Shown: in pieces, positions 35,091 through 47,393 of the stretch | How positions within the stretch are numbered: the first letter of the stretch is position 1 | Layout of the letters: each line of letters starts with the position of its first letter | Source of the DNA: Sphagnum compactum | Lineage: Eukaryota; Bryophyta; Sphagnopsida; Sphagnales | Direction: 5' to 3' | NCBI GenBank assembly: GCA_965153455.1 | Contig: OZ234500.1 | Coordinates: 3,782,001 to 3,846,000 of the forward strand | Length of the DNA: 64,000 bases | Notes under the pieces: model-generated | Seen by the model: only the letters and a program-made list of their open reading frames with translations | The model's database searches: none | Told to the model about the DNA's origin: nothing | Position numbers and translations under genes: made by a program

Positions 35091-38000
35091 TCACTGACAT
35101 GCAGCCACAAGTTGCTGGTTGATCTGCAAAATGCACAAATGAGTCAACCTCACCAACATCCTTTCAGAGCCAATGCAATGTGCAAAAGATCATCTGAACA
35201 GACCCATGCAGATTCAGATTGCCAACTGCCGTGTAAAAGATTTTCAGATTGATCTCATTGGGTTCTTGATTTTTTAGACTGAAAAGTGGTGAGGTGAAAT
35301 CCATTACCCTAACTCTACAGAAGAAACAAATATTATATCACTAACTTAAACTACATTTTCTGTGATAAAATGTCTTCCCCTTCATAACAGTAATGACAGA
35401 ATGCAAGCTAGAAGTCAAATTTACAAGTTCAGCATGGATTCAAGTAACTAAAGTACACAGAATGAATGTTGCCATGCATTCCATGTGTTTTAAGTTCAAA
35501 GTGGTCAAAGAGAGGTTTATCACATAACAAAAGCAGGAGCAGATTTGCAAAGAGGGAGTACAGACCTCCTTTAGTTTCCCAATCTCACGTTGTGCTGCAG
35601 CAAGAAGTTTCAAGTCTGTTAGTGCTAATTGTGCCTCGCTTCTGTCTGTATCAGACTTCTCCAAACCTTCCCTTGTGATGGCTCTACACTGAAAAAGCAT
35701 ACAAGTATGCAGTCATTGCAAATGTATTGGGTTGCATGAAGTTGGGAGAGGAAAAGGAATACTTTCTGCTGATCAAACACTGAGCCTTATGCAGACTTTC
35801 ACACCATTTCAGTCCACTGATCCATGACTTCAAGTACCTCTTTTCTCATAATATGGCACAAAGCAGGGCATCTCCCATTTGCCTCATAGGATGTACTCAG
35901 ACACTCCTGTGGATTGCCACCATGCTGAATAACATCAATCCTGCTGCAACTGGAGTTAAGCGAATATAATGACTCCGTGACTGTATCTCTTGAGCCAGAG
36001 TTTTCAGTGAGAGACAGGCCCACTCGTGATGCATTGGATGGAACACACATCCGTCCCTTGACCACCTCGTCCTTGGAAGGATTGCAATCTCCTTTCACTA
36101 TGCTGCCATGGAAGGAGGTCTCTGTAATTGCCTCACCATACACAGGACATGTACTGGACTTTTCATGCCAGTTCAGAAACCCCTCTTGCAGTGTGTGATT
36201 CCCTTGCCTGAGAAGGGCCTGCCTCAATTTCCAATTACTTTCAGTTTTCACAGCTGGTTTGATTGTTCCCTATATTAAGAACCTAGTCAAAGCCAGGTTG
36301 TAATTCATGCATCTTAGATCTTCATCTTAAGTTCTCAGTTGGAGTGAAGAGATTCATTAACCATGAAAAGCCAGGACACAGTTTACCAAGTCAGCCAAAA
36401 GATTTGCCTTCTCTCCTCCGAGGACAGCTCGAACCTGAACATTGCACATGATGTAAGACACTGAAGGGCACTTTATAATTGTCAACATGAATGTTAATGC
36501 CATCACAGGTTGTAGTGCTCAAGCATAGTTTCCCAAAACACCACTTTGATTACTAATGGTAATCAAACCTTGTGAAGCTCATGAGTATAGTGGGCCATAG
36601 TTGCCTCCATCTCTTGGTTCTGAAGTTTTTTCACCTGAGAAAATCATCAAATCCTGAGGGTGAAGACATGAAACCATTGGCCAGAACTGAACAAAACATG
36701 CTTAATGTCCGTTGCTCACTCTCTCCACCTATTCCTGGTGAGATGTCCTGAATGTGGCAATTGACTTACCATGGCCCTTTAACAGACAAATTGAAAAATG
36801 GTGAGGGGCAGGAATGCCTGCTGTATTAGAAGCTCATTCTGATGTAGCAAATCTTTCTTCTCAGAGACTGCTTCTTCAAGTTTGCACTCCCCACTCCTCA
36901 CGGTAGCCTTACTAAGCTCTAGAGCCTGCATAAGCTCGGCACACTGATTTGCCTTTTCCTTTGCTGCAAGCTGCAAAACATAAGACTGCCATTCCTTCAG
37001 AAGACTACTAACCCTCCAATGTATAAAGGCTCAGATGTATGCCAACTGCATGCCAGTGGCTTGCATGGAAGGATGTTGGGTGTACCTTCACAGCTTCATA
37101 TGTCTTTTGGCAAATGGACAGCTCCATTTGAGACATTTTATGTACTTCATCTAGCTTGTGGTGTTGCTGCTCCAATTGTTGTTGCTATGCACACCCTCCC
37201 ATCAACAAGCAGATAAAATTGCACATCAATTTGCAGCTGATGCTCAGATTTGCACCACTTTCAAGGGTTGTGAATTCACCAATCTCTAATGTACTCAAAA
37301 TAACAGTGCACTGCAAGCTTCTTGTGATAATGACTCAGACATAAGGGTGCGTACCACCATTTCCAACTGTACTGTCAGGTCTTGAATTTTCTTACCCCTT
37401 GCCTGCACATGCTCAAAACTTCACTTCAAAATTGTAGAACAGATTTTGGTTCTGAATACAGCAAGAGAGACTATAGGTGAATTTCCAAAGAAAATATGAA
37501 GGCCAAAATCTGAAAGTCATCTCAAGATTCAAGCTCAATCATCTTCAGGGATTTCCCTGTAACCAATCTCAGCAACTGATACTAGTTTTGAGGTTGCTAT
37601 GTCCATGCTCTAAAGTCTTGGAGATTTGGTCCAGATGTAGTACCTCACAAATAGTGTGATAGTCTGCAGTTTCTGCACATAGTCTTTCAATTTCTGCTGC
37701 TTGGGCTGTTGTGAGTGCATAAGAATCTCGTTTTACCTGCAGATAGAGTAGATAATGAGAAAGCCTACAATCTCAAGAAAAGTCTTGCTGGACATCCGAA
37801 TGGGATGTTATGAGAAGATATGCAGTACCTTGTCAAGTTCCATTGTGGCTTCCCGAGCAGCTGAAATTGCCTGTGCTGCTGAAGCTGCATGGTTTCGAGC
37901 CTCTTTTGTTGCTTCTGCGGCCACTTTGCCCCTGAGTTGATCAACATCCTGACCTTGCTGTACAGCAGATGCTGCAAGAACAAGGCAACAATTGAAGCAA

Positions 38001-39359
38001 GAGGAAAAGCCCATAGAAAAACTTTTCACTGATGAAAGCATTACCACTGGAGTTTAGCTTGCAGCAATACAGAAGAAAATAATATGTTCTAAAGACACCC
38101 AATGAAGTTGATGGTAAAATGCAAGCACATCTCACACAATGCAAGCAAATGCTGAAGCTCTTGGATACGGGTGACCAGGCTCGCTGCTGCAGCTTCCACA
38201 TTTCCAAGGTAAACACGAAGAGCATTTGTCTCCTGCTGTCCTTCCTCCCGTGCCCTGTCACTCATAAATTGCCAAAAAAACAAGAATGGGAATGCAATAT
38301 CCATATACTGTGGAAGACTTGTTAGGCCAACCTGTCGAAGTTGACAAGTGAAAACAAGAAGTAGGGAAATTGCAAATTTTAACAGCCAGCTAAATTCATT
38401 CCCAGATTTCTTTCCAAGGTTCGATTGGACCCATCTACAACATTCGTAAGCTCCAAGATGGGGGCAATGTTGCATTACCTTTCTGAAGCTTGCAATGCAA
38501 CTTGAAGCTCTGAAAGCTTTTGATGCAAACCCGCCAGACCTAGTTTCTGAAAAACAATGCTCCCACCCAAAAAAAGAATTCCATCCACAAAACTACAATC
38601 AGTAGAGGAGTTTATTTCTGTAGTTCTTTTGTAAAGCTTCTGATTGTTGAAAATCTTCCTGCTGGTTTTCTTTCTTGCAGCATCTACGGTCTGACATGAT
38701 TAGTCTAGAATCTAAACAAAAAATTCCTTCTTCGTTCTTGGATCAAAAGCAAATCCAGATGCATCGTGGCGGTGCATTAAAAACAATGGAAAAACCAAGC
38801 CACCAGACCGACTTTCTTGGCACCAAATACGTAAGAAATGGTAGCAATTGTGGTGAAGAACCTTCTTACATTGTCTATACTTGACAAGGAGGAGGAGTCA
38901 CCAGAGGCGCCGCTTTTCCATGGCTGCTGCTGGGCTCCGATTTGACGCAGAACCGAGGGAGGAGGGGAAAATGTCCGAGTTGAGAAGAGTCCCTGCGTAT
39001 TACTAACCTCTTCTGCTGCACTATTCCGCCTGGCAGCACCAGCTACCTGCAACATCAAGTCTGCACGTATACCATATTTGTTTGCCAAGCAAGATCCTGC
39101 AACCATTCCATCACCAGAGAAAAATGTTACAAAATTCATGGGAAGATTCTCAAGAAACCTACCTCTGCACAAGTTTGATCGGAATTCGTAAGAAAATGGA
39201 CAGAGCCATGAAGAAAGAACCTTGCTGCGGTTGATGACCGTTCCTTGTTGGCGTCGCGGCGTGGACGTAATTTCCATAGTGCGGCACGAACACATCATCA
39301 TCATATTCTTCAGCGCCAGCCTCCCCTGCTGCTCCTGCTTCCGACATATTCCTTCCCAT
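35091..39359 (-). CDS. Coiled-coil protein of unknown function (14 exons, ~596 aa)
   Basis: Exons 5' to 3': 39221-39359, 38870-39096, 38479-38546, 38136-38254, 37829-37971, 37644-37736, 37355-37402, 37086-37184, 36818-36970, 36569-36634, 36387-36434, 35838-36269, 35566-35688, 35091-35123; phases agree throughout. The N-terminus is acidic and disordered (MGRNMSEAG..EEYDDDVFVPHYGNY). From about residue 122 on it is heptad-rich (..LGLAGLHQKLSELQVALQAS.., ..QDLTVQLEMV.., ..QQQLEQQHHKLDEVHKMSQM..). A non-coiled Ser/Cys-rich segment is encoded by the 432 nt exon, and the protein ends in a short helix (..REIGKLKEINQQLVAACQ). No membrane segment or catalytic motif; a scaffold, tether or cytoskeletal role is inference. 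The second Met (codon 5) could also start. The exon 36818-36970 donor appears to be GC; that junction is the least certain. Confidence 0.75.
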
Positions 39360-40380
39360 TCCTCCCTTGGAGACGCAAAAAAAACCTTCCCCTCCTCGAG
39401 GTCTAAACCTTTTGCTGATATACTAAACAGACGCTACTCAAGCATTACCGCCATTGCAACAAAAATCTGCAAGCGCAATCAGTTCTTCAGCTTCGCCAAA
39501 ACCAGCCCCTGATTTTTCCATAGCTGCTGTTCTCATTTTCATCTTTGCAAGAAGGCAATCCACGAGCACAATGTCAAGAAGCACAAACCACTTTCCTTTG
39601 CTCCATAAAGAACAGAAAGAGAATTGCCATGATCTCCATCATCCTGGCGTCGGCCACAAAAAAAACCAAGCAGCAAACTTCGTTCATTTTACTCCATCAA
39701 GAACATAAAAAGGACATTCGCCATGATCTCCATCATCCTGGCCTCGATTATTAATATACAAAATTGAGCTCTCCAGTGTTACTTCGTTCCCTGACCGCAA
39801 TCCACGAGAGACACATGATTCATTCATATGGAAACATAAGAATCGCCGAGTTAAGTTGTGTATACCTCTGCTACGAAAGCAGCAGAATAATGCCACACAC
39901 ACACACACACATACACACACACACACACAGAGCAAGCAATTCTACACACACATTCTACACCAAAACAAAACAAGACCAGTCATAAAATTCTTGGATCCTA
40001 CTACTCCCTAGATATTTTGTAATAATATTCTTGGTGCGTTTGTTCCGAAACTTGCGATGGTTGGCGAACCAGAAAGCAAAATGGTGATCACGTCAACGAT
40101 GATGCTTGATGCTTGATGACAATGAAGCGAGCGAGGGGAGGAGGGGAGGCAGAGAGAGCGAGCGCGGCAGGGCAGGGAAGGAGCGATGGAGGGAGGGAGG
40201 GCGGGAGGGAGGAGGAAGGCTTGTAGCAACAAGGGGTAGGAGTGGGTACACGCATGGGGTGCGAACGGGAAAGGGCCGATCAGGAGTGACATGGGAAGAG
40301 GCGGCGGACGGGTGGAGCCAGGACCCAGGGGGTAACAGGAGCAGCAATGCCGCACTACCTACCTATCCATAATAACTGCA
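39360..40380 (-). promoter_or_regulatory. Upstream region of the coiled-coil gene
   Basis: Holds a (CA)n microsatellite at 39895-39928 and a purine-rich, GC-rich block at 40120-40330 on plus (pyrimidine-rich on the gene strand), followed by a three-unit tandem repeat. The overlapping ORFs here (up to 115 codons) are low-complexity by-products. Likely promoter/5' UTR territory, by position only. Confidence 0.4.
39895..39928. repeat. (CA)n microsatellite
   Basis: ACACAC run with one interruption (CATACAC). Confidence 0.9.
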
Positions 40381-40387
40381 AAAACAG

Positions 40388-40490
40388 CCGCCCCAAAACG
40401 GCCGCTTCGTAGGCCAAAGATCCCCAAACAGGGCCGCTTCGTAGGCCAAGATATCCCCAAACAAGGCCACTTTGTAGGCCAAGATATGGG
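40388..40490. repeat. Tandem repeat, ~36-38 bp unit, three copies
   Basis: Units share GGCC(G/A)CTT(C/T)GTAGGCCAA(A)GAT..CCCCAAA; the last is truncated. It contains repeated GGCC palindromes and contrasts sharply with the AT-rich DNA that follows. Confidence 0.8.
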
Positions 40491-42410
40491 TGTAGATGAT
40501 GCTCCCCCACACTTTTAAGTAGCCTAAGTGACTATCATCCATGGAAATATGTAGAAAAAAAGGGGCAGTCATCCATAGGAAGATTTAGCCAAATCTGGCT
40601 ATAAACCTAGAAATTAAGTACAAAATGTTTAATCAACCTTTTATATTCATGGCTACATGCTGCAAACTGATTATAGAAAATACTTTACTGCTGTGGGTGG
40701 AGGGAGATGCTCTCATAATAACCTAATTTGAAAAGAATTGCTATTTTCTTAGGTCATCCATCTATCATCCATCCAACATTTCAAACCATGTGTAACATCA
40801 ACTATCCATGAATCATCAAATTGCACATGCAGTCATTCTATATGTCAAATTTCCATCTTACTCTCACTTATGATGCATGCATGCATTTGTAATAGGTACA
40901 TGTATTGAATGCTCATGCTACCATCTAGTATCAACCTTTGATCACATGTAACAACATGAATTCATGATCTTTCTAGACCCATTATTGTGTAAACATTTAG
41001 ACCTCACATGATAGAGTTATTCATATAGTGATTTTCCTTTTGAGCCTTTCTTTCAACATTTATAAAACATATGAAAATTTGGACATCCATGCATAAGAAG
41101 ACAATAAGTAGGCCCTTATTTGGGTAAAATTCAGCAACAATGCATATTTCATTCTTCATGTGTTTAAAGTAGATGTGTAAAATACTTACTTAATGAACAT
41201 GCAAAATATGCCTTTTATTTGAGGGGTTTGTCCACATTCATTGGCACACCCACATGACATGTACATGAATGACATTCACTATTTCAAACATGGAAAGGAT
41301 TCCAAGGTTTATAGGAAAGGAGATAATGATGGAAACTTAATTGCATCAAACCAATAGCTCAAAGCGATTAGGATTCACACCCACCTTGAAAGCGTGGGCT
41401 CAACATTAAGCCAATTTATCGATTACTTCTTTAAACCCACACATTCATAAGAAAAGCTACTATGTCAACCCATCACCAAAAACCATGTAGTACTTGGAGA
41501 TCAACCCTTAACAGAAAGTTGAGCTACCATATAGCCCATATCACATAATGGAAGAAGAATGACCAATTCCAAAGTAGGTGTATGAGCTAATTTTGGCGAC
41601 CAAACCATCCTCTTTTCTTCATAGACCTTATTGAGTGCAAAAGCAATAGAAAAATCCTTTGTGTTCCAACATAGGTATGCAAATTGGTTTAGCTACCATA
41701 TGCAAAAATTGATCCTTCAAAGGTGAACTTGAAACGCTTGTCCTACTCACTTGCACACGAGCGCATCACATACAGTGAATGACATCAAAGTCCAAAAATG
41801 GTGCAAATCTTTAAATGTCCATTCACAAGTATGATGGTTATATTTATTCCACCAAATCAAATCCAAGGATTAGTGCATCCCGCATATATCATGTACCATT
41901 TAGCATACATGTCAAAATCATCTTTTTTTGGCAAATATGTGAATATACAGGCTTCAAAGGTGCATTTGAAATCTCATTCCTTATTCACCCACAGTAATTT
42001 ATCATCAACTATTCCTCTTCAAGGAGTTTATGATTAGAGAAGCCTCAGAGCCACTCCTACGCAAATCAGTATGAGTATGGGTGCACATTATGATTGCTAA
42101 TTGGCAATACTGGTTTTGTCGCACTGGTTGAAAATGACAAACCAGTGTAGTCTGGTAGCTATACAGGTTGACAAAATGTAACTACTGGTACAATACAAAT
42201 ATGCAGCCCTATTGCTTCATACATTCATAAGATATATTAAAGTACAACACGTGAGAGCACTCAAGAGGCATAGCTATCCAATATTTACTACAATGCACAT
42301 TAAATAGTACCTGTACTGCCAGTTGCTGAAGCGGATTTAGACGCTTGCATGTGCCCTGACAAAAAATTATTGGGAGTCCTCTTGTTGACAGCCTCAATTT
42401 GAATAAATAA
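40491..42410. other. Intergenic stretch with dispersed repeat fragments
   Basis: 40566-40680 matches 31384-31505. The words TCAAAGGTGAACTTGAAA (41.72 kb) and TCAAAGGTGCATTTGAAA (41.95 kb) recur. No gene supported; ORFs at 41.8-42.04 kb lie in this repetitive tract. Confidence 0.5.
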
Positions 42411-45400
42411 TTATGAACGACACAAGTCTTCGAAGCCCATATATGCACCATCTTGCCATTCTCCATATACTCTAATTGACCCTTGTATGCCTGAAAATTT
42501 CAACAAAACCATCAAGGATGTAAGTGAAGTCTCTCACAACATTTCATAGATCCATGTATAGTAAAAGAGCAGGAAAATTACCACAGTGGCCTAAAGGTCA
42601 CACAGGAAATAGGCTCCATTGCATGTTTACTGGAGATCATATTATTCCGGTCACGTGACCTGTGAAGACTGGTCAGTATTAGCTCATGTAAAAATGTAGC
42701 TCACCTAGCACAATAACGCTGAAGGTGACACTCACTGCAAGCATAAAAATGATGATAGAGGCTTTCCCAGACCGAACAACAAATTGCTGCACCACAGATT
42801 GTCCCCAGAAAGCTCCAATAGCTGCCATGGTTGTAAGGAATATAGCTGCAATATGTATGCCAGAATCTCTCATCAATGTCTTCAAGCTCAGAATGTTGCA
42901 ACAACTGTGTTCAAAGCTTATGATTCATAGAGGTTGTAGCTATGATACACCAGATCCTGAACTGAACTCTTAAGTTCATGAGCACCTGAAGCTGGATAAC
43001 TATCACAACAGGTGACCAATTCAGAAGCCCAGTGCTGCAACCTTATTGATCCCACCTTTGAGAGGAGTAGGTTCACAGAATTAATAGCAAATTCACTCTA
43101 CGCCAACTGAGTATAAATTTTGCAAGCAGCATCTTTTGAGAGCGAAAGTGCCCTCTCATTAACTGAACATCATTCTCCACAGGGCCTCTCATTTGTTAAG
43201 TTACGTGCAGGGAATTCCCACCTCCCCAGAATTTGCTTTCATATTCATCAGTAACTATTAGCCTTGGAGCCCTTTTCAAGCTCCCAATACTCTGATCACT
43301 CTGAAAGCTCTAGTGAATATCAAATTACAAACACTGATCATTTTATATTTTTGACTGACTCTGGCTAACAGGTAGGAAAATGTGAAGCAACTAGAACATT
43401 TGGTTTTTCCAACCAACCTGATTGCCACAAATGGCAATTCAGCTGCTAATTCAATACCACTCACACCTTACCCTAGTTAGCTTTGAATGACTTCTTGGTT
43501 CTTGGAGATCTGCAGATCTACCTATTCCAACCCTTTCATTTGCCTGCCTCAAATGCATCATTGAGAAATAAAGCATCAAAAATGTTGAGAAGTGCATACC
43601 ATGATCCCTAGGGAGACGACCCAAGAGGGAATACTCCACTACTGACATGGATGAAGAGAACAGCATCAGAAATGTTGCAGTGGCAGATGATACCTGAATG
43701 TTTAACAACCTATGCATGAACACTGGGTGCAAAAGCAATATATTCACAACAAGCAATTTCTGACTATGCCTTCCATTCACCTTCTGCAAATCCAGCTTTT
43801 GAAAAGAAAACACAATCCTGTATTAGTAAGACATCATGGTTACCTGAGGGGGTACACCAAGCTCCAAGAGGAAGCCCCCTATAGTAGCTCCCCCACCCAC
43901 ACCAAGAAGGCCCCCCATTGTCCCAGCCAAAACTCCTGATCCTGCATATAGAGCCAGCTTGCCCACTCCCCAATTTGAATCTGTCAACTTGTAGTCAAGG
44001 TCTGCCTCAGTGTGTGTAATTGATGCAATTTGACTTTTTCTGTACAAATGCAATGCTTGAAAGCCTGTCACACCAAGCGCAATGGGAATCTGTTCTACAA
44101 ACATTCAATATATCAATGTTGATTCAACATGATGCAATCAGGGACGAACAAAGACTATTTCTAAACCATGCATAGGTAAAAAATTTCCCTACTGCTAGTT
44201 TTAAAGACAAGACTCATATTGCACCTCAAAATTTGGAATTTGATGTTTGAGAGAGTGTTAATTGCCACAAGTTAAAAGAAACTAACTAAGAAGACAAGTT
44301 GATTTGCTCTGATATTGAAAAATGTGAAGCAAGATGTCAATGCAACTGGTTTTGTGTAAGTGGGTGTGCTGAGCATGAGACTTGATGGTGTAGGAGGAAG
44401 ATGAGAACATCACAGTCAACTGACTTCATTTGATCAGTAAGCAAGATCTTTCTACAAGTTCTCACATGGTTGGGACACAAGGGAAAACCAGACCTGCACC
44501 AAATTGATCACCCAGTACTGAATACTGCAGGTATGCACACCATTCTGCAAGACAAATTTCAGCAAGCAGTCATTGTTACTGAATTAGTACTTCTATACTT
44601 CAAAGTCAATTGCAACTGTTTAGGTTTGGCATAGCTGGCCATGCCTTATACTGATACATCACCCACTGCCCCATTGCAACCTGCTGCTTATGGCATTTGT
44701 CCAAGAAAAGGATGAAATGACAGGCTACAAGTAACTTGCCTTAAGAATCTGCAGTATTAGGAAGACAAGCCACACAAAAGGCAGCAGTCCCACATATTTC
44801 CATTGAAAATTGCCCTGCAGAGTTGGTGGCCCCAGCATGGTGCAATGCTCTCAACTTTTGATCATCTCTCACAGAACATTCTCTTCAAGATGCCAGAGAG
44901 CTTCACTTGAGTAAAATAACATTTGCAATCCTCATCCAGATGCCCCAAAAGCGGAATGCAGAACCTTAATGGATGCAAGTTGATCGAATCAAGTCAGATC
45001 TGCACAGTGGAGTTAAGCTTGACACTCACAGCTGGCTGACAAGTTGGCTCAAAGGTAGGCTGGCAAGTTTCTGCAGGAAGAGCCATGTACTCAACCTCTT
45101 GTGCTGGATCTACAAAACATTTATATACCATCAAACCAAAGGCCACAATCCCAATTCATCAATGAACTTTAGAATGAACCCACCAGATCTCAGTAAGTGT
45201 TCATGCTCAGGGTCATTGCAGGCAAGTTTCCTAAATGTGACAAAAAAAAGAGAAAGATATACCTTCTTTATCACAACCTGTTGTGCTGATAGGTGATGAC
45301 ACAATGCGCTGCACCTACACTTGTCCAAAGGATCAGAGACTTCAGCACCTGGAAAGTCCAGAGTCCAAAAGACAAGAATACTTTTTCCATTGCAGTTGTT

Positions 45401-46790
45401 GGTGGACACAGCTGCACAGCATCAATTGGAAGACTCCAAAACCAAATGCATGTCAAGGACTAGAAGGTCTCTTGTTGCATCCATTCCTGCTCATCCTCAT
45501 GCCATCTGTTCTCTGGCTGACTAGAACTATGTGTCAATTGCAACTGGCAATTGAGCGCAAATTTAGTTCACAGGAAACTTGTTCTATCATTCCTCCAAAC
45601 CTTTCTCAAACCTTTTGGACAAACTGCTCAATATGAAATCTTGTAAATTGTACATTCAGTTAAAGGCTAACCTTTGCACACTCCGACTCTGCACTCCATG
45701 TCATGATTGCCTTTCGGAATGCACTTACACTTATAGCTGCAAATTCACCCACAGTTGTTGACATGTCCAGTTTATCAACAGGGAGGTAAAGTCTAGCCAA
45801 GGAGAAGGTATACATAAGACTCAAGTAATTTACTCACAAGGGTTTAGGGTTTAGGGTCTACCCAGATGCAACCATGACTTCTCTGGACATACCTCATCTA
45901 TGCAGAGGAAAGATTTATTAGGGATAGAGTGAGTACTTGTACACAGCAATACCAGAAGAAGAGTGATCAGCCAGTCTGGAACGATGATGTTGAAAGTAAC
46001 TCCGATGCTGATTCCCAAGATCATCATAGGCTGGAACAACAATGCCATTTCATAATCTATTAAAGGTACATTTCTGGTTGGGTGACTCCTCTTCAGGTTG
46101 TATATGACTGCTGCCAGTGCAGCTCCCATGATCATTGCTGCAATCATAACAATGTCCCAGCAATGCATCATTCTCAGCAGAGTTTGAACCACATGATGAT
46201 CTGAGCGCATGATCTAAACATGGGAAAGACATTGCAGCTGGCTGGCTCCTGAAGAAAAAAAGCCCTTGCATTTCCACAGATCCTCACATTTTGAGAGCGC
46301 AGTTGTAGTCTTGGTGTCAAAGCCAATCACTAAGGTGAGTATTGGAATGAAGAACCCTCCCCCACCAACACCTCCCACACTTCCGACTGCAGCTCCCAAG
46401 GAACCAAGGACAGTACCTATCGCCAGCCTCCAGCCAGGCTCAAACTTCTGCAACTCACCCCCGTGCACTGTAAGAAGACATGATCAAACATCATCGACAT
46501 TCTAGCCGCACAGAAGCTGCACAGCTCACCTAGGAAGTGGGATAAATGCTGCATCAAATCCTCTGCAACCCGACCGGCGACCACATCTCAGTTCCTTACT
46601 CACGTCAAATGGCACAATTGTCCTTGTGCGTGGAAAATTTCCAGCACAGAGAAAGCTCAGAATCTGGTTCAGTTTCAGGTGTTACCACAAAAAGACCTTC
46701 ACTTGGGGACGCCGGTTAGAGGTGATTGCCATTACGTAGTTCTGCTGCGTCGGCTATTTACCGACCTGCATCCTGCTATCTCCTCTTAAG

Positions 46791-46829
<39 letters not shown>

Positions 46830-47393
46830 CGTCCACACAATAACACGACGAGCTACAACTCCATTACATGTCTCACTTCCATCCCTGAACGAACAAGTTC
46901 TCTCACAAAACTTTTCCAAATCTAGAAAAACACTTACTGGCCAATTCTTGCGATAACCCGAGGAGTCCGGATTCACATCCTCTCTCGTCACAAAACCGGT
47001 TACTACTTCTCCGTGAGGCAGCCTCATCATCGTCGCACCGTAGTTGCCTTCATCATCGACTACGCTTCGTGCATCGCTCACGTTTCCAATATTCCCACGC
47101 ACATCATCCTCCACCTCCACCTCCTCCTGCTTTTCCTCCTCGTCACGCTCCGCCGCTCTGCTCCTTCTGCTGCTGCACACAACCGCTCCCGCTCCCTTGC
47201 CCCGCAACTCCTTAATCCTTACAGCAGATGCACTCAACTCACACGCAGCCGACGAAGACGACGATAATAATTCCTCGACACCGCTATTCACCGCAACACC
47301 AGGATATGCCAACGATAAGAAAATCACCAAAGCCATGCTGATACATCGCCATTGGAGACGGCAGAAACCACCGCCTCCTAATGCCACGATCAT
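42411..47393 (-). CDS. TauE/SafE (sulfite exporter-like) family membrane protein, 12 exons
   Basis: Plant member of the TauE/SafE family; anion/sulfur-compound export is known for bacterial relatives, and the substrate here is unknown. Exons 5' to 3': 46934-47393, 46288-46467, 45943-46137, 45680-45736, 45319-45348, 45030-45109, 44740-44814, 44494-44544, 43844-44089, 43600-43693, 42705-42845, 42411-42490; total 1689 nt, 562 aa, frame consistent. The N-terminus has a signal-anchor-like hydrophobic stretch ([16 protein letters not shown]) and a long acidic linker. Two TauE repeats follow, each with the glycine hallmark: [18 protein letters not shown] and [15 protein letters not shown]. Further membrane segments include ..[15 protein letters not shown].. 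and ..[18 protein letters not shown]... The family-typical end reads ..[10 protein letters not shown]. About nine to ten membrane spans expected. Exon 1 and 4 ends were chosen to keep frame; exon 5 (30 nt) is the weakest. Confidence 0.92.
45838..45858 (-). repeat. Telomere-like (CCCTAAA) motif in a TauE/SafE intron
   Basis: Plus strand GGGTTTAGGGTTTAGGGTCT, i.e. ACCCTAAACCCTAAACCC on the gene strand, inside the intron between 45736 and 45943. It resembles plant telo-boxes; regulatory meaning is inference. Confidence 0.5.
46791..46827. repeat. (CT)n microsatellite in TauE/SafE intron 1
   Basis: Uninterrupted CT run of about 17 units, i.e. (GA)n on the gene strand, roughly 110 nt downstream of the exon 1 donor. 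Confidence 0.9.

Noticed and set aside
40008-40372. ORFs of 84-115 codons on both strands in a purine/pyrimidine-rich block
   Set aside because: Low-complexity composition keeps several frames open at once; no domain or splice evidence.
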